Positions 47,020 to 57,347 of a DNA stretch of 57,347 nucleotides are shown here, piece by piece. The stretch lies in the NCBI GenBank assembly GCA_950295325.1, contig OX485808.1, forward strand, positions 35,117,180 through 35,174,526, in the 5' to 3' direction. The stretch is from Polytrichum commune. Taxonomy: Eukaryota > Streptophyta > Polytrichopsida > Polytrichales > Polytrichaceae. The notes below the pieces were generated by a model that worked only from the letters and a program-made list of their open reading frames with translations, was not told the DNA's origin and searched no databases. Positions within the stretch are counted from its first letter, which is position 1, and each line of letters starts with the position of its first letter. The position numbers were made by a program, and so were the translations under genes.

Positions 47020-47515
47020 GCGAGCAACCAAACGCAAAAGTTAGAAACTGGAGAGTGGCAATCCCTTTTCCCTACCAAACACCATGGTCATCACTGCCCT
47101 GTGGCAGCCCTTCTTGCATGACAAACCCAGTAAATATCGTACGGACCCCCTCTACGGTTTGGCGCTTTACGGTAGATGAGCTGCTAAGATTGTTACTTTA
47201 AACGTCGCCCGTAGATGCTATATGATCTAGGAAGAGTTAAATGGTAATCCATAGCGGTCGAGTGGGGATTCTAATGCATCAAAGCATGTCTTATTTGAGT
47301 TTCGTATGCAAAAGTTATAAGGGTTCAAAGTTTCTTGGTCGATGGTACTAATCACAAACCAACACAGGAGCCTAATTGTTAAGGTTTCCAGATATTTTCA
47401 TAATTGAGTATGTAACTGGAGAGTGACAACCCTTGTCATGTTAAACACCGTTGCCTTCACTGCCACTTGCATGGCAAACCCATATGTATCCTAGGAGGAC
47501 CCCCTTTACGGTTTG
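47020..47515. repeat. Pair of ~115-bp direct repeats
   Basis: About 47046-47160 (AACTGGAGAGTGGCAA, GACCCCCTCTACGGTTT) and 47413-47512 (AACTGGAGAGTGACAA, GACCCCCTTTACGGTTT) share order and sequence, with moderate divergence. No coding capacity is recognised. Confidence 0.6.
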
Positions 47516-47735
47516 CCCGAGGCTAGATTCTTCATACCACGTACGAACTAACGTGAGACTTGTAAAAAAGGACATTGTTTGAGGTATTAGCGAACATAGT
47601 ACACATAAGGATGAGGTATTTTCTTTCTCCAGTGTTTATATTCAAGAAAATTTATCAAGAATTCTAAAGTAAAGGTAGATGTATAGAAAAGGGCTCTACG
47701 ATTTAGAGAAACAATTGACAAAAGATGTGCTAGTG
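47514..47735. mobile_element. hAT-like MITE, copy 3, truncated
   Basis: The left end (GGCTAGATTCTTCATACCAC) and following sequence match copy 2 closely (ACGTACGAACTAACGTGA), but the copy stops near 47735. No right end is present. Confidence 0.7.
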
Positions 47736-48184
47736 TATGTACTAATCTATATTCTCATTATCGCATCATCAAAATATATAGAAAAAACAAAAAGATAGTA
47801 AAAAAACAAAAAAAAAATTCTCCATTGTATTTTAATTCATAGTATTCAAGTAATTGTCAAGGGTTCACATGTCTCCAATGAATTTGTGTATATTGAAAAT
47901 GTATTGATGGATCCTCCCATAAAATCAAGGCAACCATAAGGTCCATATTCTAAGAATATCATCCAAACTTGTCTAAGTACGAGTTTTAGGTTACCACATA
48001 CAAGTGGCTGATTATAAAAGAGGTTAGTTATAGCAACCAAATTGCACTTGACATGCGGGGTGTTCTAAAAGTTCCAAGTTCATCGAAATGCACCCTTTGG
48101 CAACAAAGAGTTCATTTCCGACACTCAATTCTGTGAACCAATCAAAGTCGAACCTTAAAGCACCTTAGAGTAGTGAAAAACCTA

Positions 48185-48500
48185 TAAGGTACATGAACTT
48201 TATGTAGACACTTTCTTAATTGGATGCCTACATTGAAATGGTATATGGCAAGGGTTGTACTTACAAATGAACACTGAGAAGATATGTTTTACTTTGAGAT
48301 TGGAGTATGTGCTTAATACCTTAGTCACCATTCTAGGTTCAATATAGAACACAATTAAAAACACCTATGTGATTGTTTAAATAGCCAAAAAATTCTTTTA
48401 CATCTCTACTTTGATCGTACAACTTGAAATGACAATCTTTGTGATTTGTGAGTGCGAACTAGATTTGCCAATTCCCGAGCCGGTCCAACATCCGAGAATG
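48185..48500. repeat. Copy of the dispersed ACCTATATTTG family
   Basis: CTTTCTTAATTGGATGCCTA, GAGATTGGAGTATGTGCTTA and CTTGAAATGACAATCTTTGT match copies at 12450-12640, 22150-22400 and 44800-45170. Confidence 0.6.
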
Positions 48501-48939
48501 TGTGGAGTTGGAAGTCCCCACAATAGGACCACACATCTTAGCATGCCTTTGTCGACTAAAACTCCCACCTCTTAAAAAGAGTCCAAATCCAATCACATAA
48601 GCCACATTACGTCAACCACTACCTTGTGTACCTTGATAGGTAGGTACAAAAAGGAAGATATACATATATAAATATGTCTACCACTTATCAAAAGTTGGAT
48701 TCATTGATTATGCTTGTGGCACACATAAGCTAGCGAGAGAGAAAGAGAGAGATGACGCCGACCACTTTTGTTGGCGTGAATGAAGGAGACTTCACCTTGA
48801 TCGTAGCGTTGAGTTCTTGTGCGAACCTAAACAAGTTTCGGCAGCAAGGTGAGGTAGCCAAACCTTGTACAGTTTATGTCACATTCATGTCACCAATTTT
48901 GGCATAACTAAGAGCCTTGGGACATAAGTACTGACAACG

Positions 48940-49639
48940 CCCCGGGGGTGGACTCTTCATACCATGTACAGACTAACATGAATGTGAGAAGGGGTATTAT
49001 TTGAGGCATTAACGTACATAATATACATAAGGGAGAGGTATTTTTTACTCGAGTGTGTCCATCCAAAAAGGCTTTAAAAAAATGTAAAGCAAAGGTAGAT
49101 GTTCAAAAGGGGGCCCTAAGGTTTAGAAGGAAACTTGACATGTTAGTTTCATCTAATTCATGTTTTCATCCAAAGTTGTTACATGGTAATAGTTCTCGAT
49201 GACTACTATAACCATTCTTGTTAGGGTTTGCATTTTGGGTTTTAGGTTTTCACAAATTGGAGGCTCTTGGAGTGCTCATGGGCTCTCTTGAGTTTTGTTC
49301 CCCGTATTGTTGCCAGTTATTGTCCTTTTGTCTTTGAGGTAATCATTGAGTTACATGCAATGAAAGAAATTGCTCTATGATATCCTTATTGGAAAGTGGC
49401 AGTGGATTTCATATGTAATAAAGGCGTATTCTATCATGAATCATATCTTGTATATGCAGTGGAGGCATTCATCACTTCAAATTGAAAAGCTTGGTATAAA
49501 TACATGAGTTCATTTTCTAGCCCGCAATTAGTACGTATACATTTGTATTTCTCTACAGACTTCTCACATATAGGGGGTTTAATTTCATAGTGACCCACCT
49601 ACATCATTTAGGTTTCTAATGAAGAGTCTTACCCCTGGG
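48940..49639. mobile_element. hAT-like MITE, copy 4 (700 bp)
   Basis: The left TIR is CCCCGGGGGTGGACTCTTCA and the inverted right TIR is CCCAGGGGTAAGACTCTTCA. The internal sequence matches copies 2 and 5 along its length. The 8 bases on each side (TGACAACG, TGATAGAG) no longer match, suggesting an older insertion or erosion. Confidence 0.8.
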
Positions 49640-50263
49640 TGATAGAGTATGATTATTTAGAGTTAAGATGAGAATTCTTTGAATTCTTAAAGTGTTTCTT
49701 ACGTATCATATCCTTTAACAATTCTCTTTCGGTGTGGTCATTTCATTCTTGAATGTGTACACATACATTAGATATTGTTTAAGACTATCATTTTCGTAGA
49801 GCATGACATGTACCTTGACTCTTGAGTTTCAACCAACCATAACATTGCATTTGAATATCACCGAAATGTCCCATGAAGATTCTTGACGCAGTAACATAAG
49901 ATGTTCAAATCTATTGTCTATAACTACATTGATAATGTGCGGATCCAATTCCAACATCAAACATAGAACTAGCATTAAGTACGACAATCACGTATTTGGG
50001 GGCTCTAAATACATGACAATGGTACACAGTGTTAACTTTTGGTATTCATGACTTTGGAAATTGTGATTTTGGCCATTAAATCCAAAAAAAATAAGTCAAA
50101 ACATGAATATAATATAAATTTTATTGATCATGATAACAATTGACTATTAAACTTGAGGTTACGGTGCCCTTTTGGTGCCATGTCTTCTAGAGAAAAAAAA
50201 GAGAGTTGACATCAACTTGGGATATGCATGTATGTGAGATGCTTCGCCCTTGGGCTTGACTTA
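49640..50263. other. Intergenic DNA, no gene recognised
   Basis: Nothing that I can support. The last three bases (TTA, 50261-50263) are the duplication of the next element. Confidence 0.4.
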
Positions 50264-50741
50264 GGGCCACTTCAAGAGCCGTGACCATGAAATTGTGAGA
50301 GCCCGAAGGAAATTGTCCAAAGGCCGTCCCAACACACCTCCAAAATCATGTAGTGTGGTCACGGACTCTCAAGTGTGGTGTGAAGTCATATGTGACCGGG
50401 CCCTCAACCAAATGTTATTTCACTGAATTTCTATTCATGCGGATCCTCACGCATGATAAAATAGAATAAATCAACAATTGTGAACGTTCAAAGTGCCATG
50501 GTCAGCCTGGTTTTGTGTTAAGCATACCTCCAAGAGGTGGTTTTTGAAAATAGTCCAAGTGACCGTGAAACATGATCCATTCGATGCCATGTAGGAAACC
50601 ATGTAGACTCTACATCCACATATTTCGTTGGTCCCTCAAGCGTAGTGTGAAGCGAACTTGGACCGGCTCCGCCTTTTCCACCAATGAGAGTGCTTGAAGT
50701 GTAATGGACACGGGCTCTCAGTCTCGTGTGTGGAGTGGCCC
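50264..50741. mobile_element. Tourist-like (PIF/Harbinger) MITE, 478 bp
   Basis: The left end is GGGCCACTTCAAGAGCCGTG and the inverted right end is GGGCCACTCCACACACGAGA. TTA flanks both sides (50261-50263, 50742-50744). The minus-strand open frame inside is an accident of the element. Confidence 0.8.
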
Positions 50742-50744
50742 TTA

Positions 50745-51965
50745 GGCTCATATGTAAATCCAAGGCCGGTTTCTAGTTTACATAACCATGTGTGCTAAAG
50801 TTACCAATCGACGACAACATAGGAGACCTATATTGGATTTAGGTTTTGAGAGTTGCGGTGCAATATTGTCAAAGCCACTCAACTACACTTTTCAAGGCCA
50901 TGTTGTCCCCCGTGCACTTAGAACATGAAAAGTGCAAACTCCTTACTATTGGAAGATGCAAGAGTGGTTGTCCATGAACTTATCTTTGGCTACCTATTGG
51001 TGTCCTAAAACTTGAACCACCGTATGTACGACATAAAGATGTTCGTATAACTCTTTAAAGCATATGTAATAGAGTGTACGATTCCCCCCGACAAGTTTTT
51101 TCAAGTCAAACTTCACTTGCTCCATACGAGTGAAACTACATTAACACAACATGAAGTGTAAAGAGGAAGTGAAAATATGGTCATGAATGATATTGATGAT
51201 TAGATGTACGTACTCCAAACTTGAATCTAGGATCTTTGACCCTTAAAAGATCAAGGGGCTCAAAATACAACAAAACACTTTTTTTTTATGAGCCTCACCA
51301 TGTCTAAGAGACATATTTATTGTGTTTTTGGGTTTTGAGCTTTGCTTTGTACATTGTCTTATTTCAAGGAGACAATAAACATACACTCGCATGTGACATT
51401 GACGATCGAATTATTAAGTACGTTTATCCATCCAAGGGTACATATGTTGTGTACTTTAACCTAAATCTTCAATAACATGATGTATTTAACCAATCCAAAA
51501 AGTGCACTAAAAGAATAAGTTAATTCTAAATTTAATCAGTTTTGACATGATTGACTAAACATGGAAGTATATAGCTCAACTACATATTTTGTGCATGGAG
51601 AAGGTCAATTGTGACTCTTTAAAAACACAAATCTCCCTTTATGCCCTTCTACATATACATGCAGTGGTTTTTAATATGACGATATGCAAAAAAAGTGCAG
51701 TCCTAAAAATATAAATGGAAGATTTTGTTAAATTTTCATGTTTCCATGGATGAAACTTGAAATCGCCATAAAAATCCCAAAAATCATAGAAATTGGATAA
51801 AATCACCAATTTCTAGATGGATATGTACAAATTTGGATGGATGTTTGTAAATCCATCCATATTTGGCTTTGTCACTCCAATAATTGTAGACACGTGGATT
51901 ATCTCAAGTAGTGTGTGTGTGGTGTTGATTCCCAAAACATGCACTATTTTGCCAAGTCTCAAATA
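50745..51965. other. Intergenic DNA, no gene recognised
   Basis: No protein, RNA or repeat boundary that I can support. Confidence 0.4.
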
Positions 51966-52267
51966 GTGAGGGCTGAATTTTTTTTACTAAGTGATATTAA
52001 AGTCATGAATACATTCTCATTCACCATGCATTTCAAGAAAAGTAATGCACGCTCTATAGAGTGATAAAAAAATTTATATACATGAGTGAATAGTGCCAAG
52101 ATGAATGATGCTGATACTTTCAATGAATAATGTTGCTATGAATAGGAGTTTTTTAGCGACTAGTGTTGGGATGAACAATGCATACTAATATCATAGTGTA
52201 AAGAGATCTAGTATCACCTTCACTAATTTCCCACGCTCACTATTAGCCCTTCCTCACACATTAAGAT
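51966..52267 (+). repeat. ~310-bp direct repeat, copy 1
   Basis: Shares AAAGTCATGAATACAT, GAGTGATAAAAAAATTTATA, AGTATCACCTTCACTAATTT and CCCAC.CTC.TTATTAGCCC with copy 2 about 4 kb downstream. Short inverted ends (AGGGCTGAAT against ATTAGCCCT) suggest a MITE, but no target duplication is clear. Confidence 0.75.
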
Positions 52268-54299
52268 AATCAATGTAATGCTCACCTTTTGAAAGATTGG
52301 AAAATTGAAAAATATATTCATGTGTGTTTTGATTCAAAGAAAGCAAAGTTGATATATGATTATTTAGTTTTGATTGAGCTCCCTTTTGACATGACCAATT
52401 CAAAATAAATAAATAAATAAATAACCAACGTCAAGCAATCCGACATGAATTTGAGCTTGTTGGTCCCACCCTACTCAAGAATCCTCTTGGTCCATGGTGA
52501 GATTTATTGCCTATCTTTGGTGCGTGGGCTCTTGGCTTCCAACCTACCTAGCTAGTTTATTTTCCTGTCAAGTAGAGAGAGGATTTCACAACAAGAATCG
52601 AATCGCCAACTACTTCATTTGAGAACAAGTACCTCTCCACTATCACCCGATAGTTTAGGGTTATCTCGGACCTTGACCAATTCAATGCAACAATACATAC
52701 ATTAGTACAATCCCTTAAGACAAGTAATGGGCCTCTTGGACCTCAAAGAGTTGACGCTCACCTATGTGTCTTTCTTCAAGGATTTGCTAAAATTCTATAA
52801 TTGATAGGCTTTGTGATTGTGTCTAGATGCTTTCTTCCCATTTTTTATGTTTTTCCTCTCCAAAAAAGATCATGGTTTTTTACCTTGTAATCGAAATTAC
52901 AAGATATAGGGTTCATATTCACGAGCTTATATATGGTTCAAGACTCCTTGTTACAAGATAAGGTACTATGCGCACCTTTCGACAAATGGACTCTATGGTG
53001 TTGTCATGTTAGTAAGGTTTGCTTTACATGAGGAGTCAAGGCCAATTTGGGGCTCTGACATGCGTAAAATCCTTGTAGTGATTGGTCTAATACAGGTGCA
53101 AGCATGGTAAACTCAACCAAGATAGTGCTCCGGTGTACTCAAAAAACAAAAAAACAAAAAAATTAAAGGTCAAAGAAGTAGCAAAGGGTTGTTTAAAATG
53201 GAGATATTTTCATGATGGACCTATAATTTGTGTTAAATACTCAATTGTATAATATCAAGTTCAAATCTTCAAAACTTATCAATGAAAGTGATGCTCAACA
53301 ACAAATGATTGAATATAGTTTTGGTTGTAGATTTCATGACCTTAGATATTTTAATGTTGGATTTTTTCCATATTCCTTAAATTCATTATCTGCGTGAGGG
53401 CATCATCACAAAAATTTGTAAAAACCATTAATTTTATGTAATTTTATCATACTTTAAGCAAATTTTAGACATTTGCTTGTTCAATATCACCTACTTGCAC
53501 ACCACTTGCACTGTGTTCTAACAATGTAGATTTTTCTTGGAATTTTTTTTGTTATCATAATTTTCTTGGCTTTGTAGATCAATATATATGATTTTTAAAT
53601 GTCTATGACTTCTTTCTTCACAAAATATAAAGTCAATGTATAGTTTTGACTCGTTTTCACTTGGCATGGACCAGGGGCTATCCACTTTGCCGTGCTTGCC
53701 CCCGTACACTAAATCAACCCCGAGGCTTTTACATGATGGAGTCGAGGCCATTCCCTCAAATTCATATTCTAGTGTGGTGAAATAATATACTCTAATGCAC
53801 TAAAGACAAAAATTGACATAGCCCAAAAGAAATGAGTTGGCTCAAACCAAAACGGTAAGCCAATATTATTCTTTGGGGCCATGTCAAATGTTCCTCCCTT
53901 CTTGGCTCGAGACAATGTTCCATGTGAATTGGCTTCATGTTTAAAAGGCTTCAACTCCTCATGTAAAGTGGCCCTAAAAGTCATGTGCTACTAAGGAAAA
54001 TTTTGTTTCATGACACCTACCTTACTATTGAGATTGGATGAACGATTATACTCGCCTTTGATTATCTAGAAAAGTACATTGGTTATCCCAATTAGTGCAT
54101 GTTACTATTTGTAGTTACGCAATGATTTAACTATTTCATGAAAATATAATAGTTTTACAAAGCAATACACTCAATTATGTTCTATAATCTCCGAACAAGC
54201 TATGAAACTTTGGTTAGTGAAAATTGAACTCCTAAGTAAGACGTTATTGCATCACGGAACTTTGAATAGTAACACACACTAATTGGGATAGTCAGTGTA
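52268..54299. other. Intergenic DNA with a possible tRNA-derived SINE
   Basis: Reverse-strand sequence at about 52660-52575 reads GGTGATAGTGGAGAGG, then about 40 bases later GGCGATTCGATTCTTG, resembling pol III boxes A and B of a tRNA-derived SINE. An (AAAT)n run precedes it at 52404. The rest shows no gene. Confidence 0.35.
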
Positions 54300-54681
54300 C
54301 TACACTAAATATGATATATAGTGTTGTATTGTATTTTATGTCACCATGGCAACTTTTTGGATGACAGTTCTTATGAATAAGTGAACAAATATTGTCATGG
54401 ATGATGGATGAGTTCATCCATTGGCCAAAACTCTACCTTCTCTTGTCAACAACTTGTGATGAAATATTGTCATGAATGGTTTGAAACTTAGATGAAAAGT
54501 CCCCTGGTAAGTGGCAGTAATTGCAACACTGTAAACCTATAATCCCCCGAAAAATCTACAAGGAATGACAAATAATTGATGGGTTAAGATTTAGTGTTGG
54601 CGACACTACACCACGGTGTACAATTAGTATTGAGCAAGACAATTAAAAATCAGTGACACTAAATACCATATTTTAGTGTCG
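54300..54681. repeat. ACACTAAAT-ended repeat, complete relative of the 9.6-11.7 kb host repeat
   Basis: The left end is CTACACTAAATATGATATAT and the inverted right end is CGACACTAAAATATGGTATT. Its reverse complement aligns with the pieces flanking the Tc1-like transposon. The site CCTATAATCC (54537-54546) is the uninterrupted equivalent of the Tc1 target. Confidence 0.75.
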
Positions 54682-54694
54682 TTATTAATTCTCA

Positions 54695-55177
54695 GGGCCG
54701 CTTCACACTATGGCCGTCCAAGTTGAGAGCCGTGGGATTGAGTGGCCAAACTTTGTCGAGAGTCCAAAGAAATGGGCTGAAAATAGCCAATAAAATAGAA
54801 CAATTGAAGCCTTCGGCCTGGCATAGTGTTAAGCCTCCAAAGGCTAAGCCCAAAGTCCAAACCCAAAGGAGCATCCCACTTTCTTCCTTGCCCAAAACAA
54901 CCCATCCAATCTAACAACCAAGATCTTGTCAATGATTGATTTTTTAATGAAAAAAACCGATGACCTTTCGACCGTAGTTTGGGTTTCCATTGTTGTCCGA
55001 CCCAAACTTTCTTCGAGAGTCTGTCACCTTCTTCAAAAAGTAGTCATTGAAAATTGCGACAGTCTTTGGACATTGACCTTAGTGTGAAGGGCCGAGAGGC
55101 TGAACTCTTGGTTTCTTGCAATATGATTGGTGGAAATCGACGGCCTCTCGACCTTCGGCCATAGTGTGAAGCGGCCC
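54695..55177. mobile_element. Tourist-like (PIF/Harbinger) MITE, 483 bp
   Basis: The left end GGGCCGCTTCACACTATGGC and the inverted right end GGGCCGCTTCACACTATGGC are identical over 20 bp. The flanks read TCA and TTA, an imperfect 3-bp duplication. The TIR is close to that of the 2.8-kb element (GGGCCGGTTTACACTACGGT), suggesting the same transposase family. Confidence 0.8.
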
Positions 55178-55541
55178 TTATATTGACAAGGCTCAGATGA
55201 GTGGCAACATTTGATATTGAACACAATCGACACTCGTCATGCTATTGACCACGTTGGACGTGCAAGCGATCACTTATGAGAAAAATCCTCGTGGCATGCC
55301 TACTACTATTAAACCACAAGAATGACAAATGGCACCCTTTTGACAAGCATTGGAGGGAGTGAGACCCATTAGAGCGCCATTTGTCTTACTAACTTGTCAC
55401 TTTGTAGGAAGGCCAAAGATCATACCACCAACTTACGGTGGAAGCATCATCATCCATAACTATTGTGATTAGGTGTCGAGCTTTGTCCTATTAGTGTGGG
55501 GTTAACACTAGGATTTGGGTGTTAACTTCTTATTAGTAGTA
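55178..55541. other. Intergenic DNA, no gene recognised
   Basis: Nothing that I can support. Confidence 0.4.
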
Positions 55542-55790
55542 CTTCCTTTGTTCCAAAATGATTGTCCGTGTTCTTAACTTTGGCGAGATTAAGGCATGTT
55601 GATCATTGCCCGGGTAATTGTACATATGACTCTTAAAATATAAAACAACAACTACTCTGAAACGCCCTCCGAAGTTGAGGTGTCAAAAGACTTCTTCATG
55701 ATGAAAGTTTGGCACAAAAATATTTGACTTTGAGCCTCAAATTTCTAGCTAGGCAAATAAACCGGACAATCATTTCTGGGACGGAGGGAG
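55542..55790. mobile_element. Stowaway-like MITE, 249 bp
   Basis: The inverted right end is CTCCCTCCGTCCCAGAAATG, the classic Stowaway terminus; the left end is CTTCCTTTGTTCCAAAATGA. Both continue TTGTCCG. TA occurs at 55540-55541 and 55791-55792. Confidence 0.9.
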
Positions 55791-55920
55791 TACCATTTCT
55801 TACCAAGGACTTAGGCCACTTCTACATGACATTCACTCTACTACACGAACTATGCCAATTAATGAGAACGATACTAATTTTTGAAGCACGCATTGTTTAG
55901 CCAATTCTCAAAGTTACCGA

Positions 55921-56232
55921 GAGTTAAATTTTTACTGAGTGACACTAAAGTCATGAATACATGCTCATTTACCATAAATTTCAAGAAATTTCACCTGTGC
56001 TTAAAGGTGTTTGTAGAGTGATAAAAAAATTTATAGGGAAACACATTCTTGTTAGTGAATAATGTCAGGTTCCAGTACCTTCAATGAAGAGTGTCACTAT
56101 GGGTAACATTTTTGATGAATAGTGTTGGAGTGAACAATGTTTATTAAATTTTATGGTGGCACAAAAAATTGAGTATCACCTTCACTAATTTCCCACACTC
56201 GTTATTAGCCCTCCCTCATTGATTGGGATAGT
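55921..56232 (+). repeat. ~310-bp direct repeat, copy 2
   Basis: Same orientation and order of shared blocks as 51966-52267, with indels. Ends near TTATTAGCCCTCCCTCATTG. Confidence 0.75.
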
Positions 56233-56613
56233 AAGTGTAGTTGTCACCCAATAAATGCAAGGCAATTAATCCATGTGATTAGTGAATAGTGTGGGCTGAT
56301 TAAATCATATGTTCATTATTTTTATTAGTGTTGTATGGGTTCCAAACGATATTCTTGTAAAAGAAAGCTATAGCCATGCTTTCGCTTCAAATGATCACCC
56401 ACACTAATAGAACAAATTGGAGTGCTTGTATCACTATGTAGTTTGTAGTGCACGGGGCTCAAACAATCTCAAATATTATACTAGTTAGATCATGCAAGAC
56501 AAATACGGCCTTCCGCTTACCAAACCTCGACTCTTTATCTTGGTTTTTAGTGATCTATGATCAACCTTTAAAGGTCTAAGAAGCTCATTTTGGGCCTTAA
56601 GATTTGATGGATC

Positions 56614-57200
56614 TAAAGGTAGATGTGCAAAAGGGTTGAGTGATCTAAACCTTTGAGGTTTACATAAACATTTGATAGTAAGTGTGTTAGTTTCATCCAA
56701 TACACATTTTTATTCATTCTTGTCATATGGTAATAGCCCTCAATGATTCCCTTGTTCTTCATTCTTGTCAAGATTTGCATTTGGGTACTAGGACAAGCTA
56801 GAGGCTCTTGGAGTGCTCATGGGCTCTCTTGAAATTTCCTCTCCAGATTGCGGCTAAGTTAGTGTGCTCTTGTCTTCGTTTGTTTGATGCAATCATTGAG
56901 TTAGATGCTATGAATGAAAAAATATATATGTTCAATGACTTTCTCTTCAGAAACAGAACATGAATTTTACATGTAATTAAGGCACATTTGATATAAAATA
57001 TGTATCATTTGTATATGTAGTGAAGGCATGTATCACATTAAATTGAAAAGCTTAAAATGTAATTACGTGAGTCCATTTTCTAGCTTGTTGTTAGTACGTA
57101 CATTTGTTTTTCTCTATAAACTTTTCATGTATAGGGGGTTTAATTTCATAGTGACCCAAGCACATCATTTAGGATTCCAATGAAGAGTCCACCCCTTGGT
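56614..57200. mobile_element. hAT-like MITE, copy 5, left-truncated
   Basis: Starts inside the family (AAAGGTAGATGTGCAAAAGG) and keeps the right end, which inverted reads ACCAAGGGGTGGACTCTTCA. Internal sequence matches copy 4 (CTCTTGGAGTGCTCATGGGC; GGGGGTTTAATTTCATAGTG). Confidence 0.8.
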
Positions 57201-57347
57201 TAGGACACCAACCTCAAAAAGAGGAGATGCGCTCATACCTAGTGGATTATATTGGACCAAAAGCCAATAACCACTAGCATAATTACTGAGTTGGTTGATG
57301 TTAATCTGGCCTACACACATGGCCGTAACATCTTTTTGACACCAATT

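Overview
This is eukaryotic nuclear DNA from a land plant. The evidence is an intron-rich TFIIIC-subunit gene with plant-type protein features, A+T-rich intergenic DNA, and many MITE families: a Stowaway-like element with CTCCCTCC termini and TA duplication, several Tourist/PIF-Harbinger-like elements with TAA/TTA duplications, and hAT-like MITEs with 8-bp duplications. A flowering plant is the most natural reading, but I cannot fix the lineage from sequence alone. There are no bacterial operons, rRNA genes or CRISPR arrays.

Only one gene is convincing. At 3601-9428 (+) I reconstruct a 15-exon, 619-aa homologue of TFIIIC subunit 5 (GTF3C5 / tau95 / Sfc1 family), an RNA polymerase III assembly factor. 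All exon phases join cleanly. Its sixth intron has no usable GT donor. It reads as a minor-spliceosome AT-AC (U12-type) intron with a good branch-point match. Intron 1 is built of degenerate tandem repeats, and a 3 x 20-bp minisatellite runs directly into the acceptor of intron 2. A G+C-richer leader with a possible short uORF lies upstream at about 2780-3600.

The remaining ~48 kb is transposon-derived. From left to right: a complete but decayed Tc1-like (DD34E-type) transposon with TIRs and TA duplication (9688-11082), inserted in an older repeat whose empty-site relative lies at 54300-54681; a small TIR element (11245-11611) in the same old repeat; a 0.6-kb inverted repeat (12848-13410); small elements with ACACTAAAT-type ends (13613-13842, 15317-15534); Tourist-like MITEs (16264-16576, 30703-30809, 30913-31307, 41019-41280, 50264-50741, 54695-55177); a 4 x 69-bp minisatellite (17327-17602); a decayed hAT transposase with TTF-type zinc finger, DUF4371-like core and C-terminal dimerisation region (18640-20585, minus); a Mutator-like MITE with an 11-bp duplication (28164-28727); and a 2.8-kb PIF/Harbinger-like element (31833-34627).

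The right half holds five copies of one hAT-like MITE family (35340-35897, 41375-42067, 47514-47735, 48940-49639, 56614-57200). It also holds a near-perfect 37-nt-arm hairpin (37492-37581), a ~750-bp head-to-head foldback (39335-40100), a 3 x 194-bp tandem array (42191-42771), a ~348-bp tandem duplication (46308-47006), a pair of ~310-bp direct repeats (51966-52267, 55921-56232) and a Stowaway element (55542-55790). The stretches between show no gene I can support.
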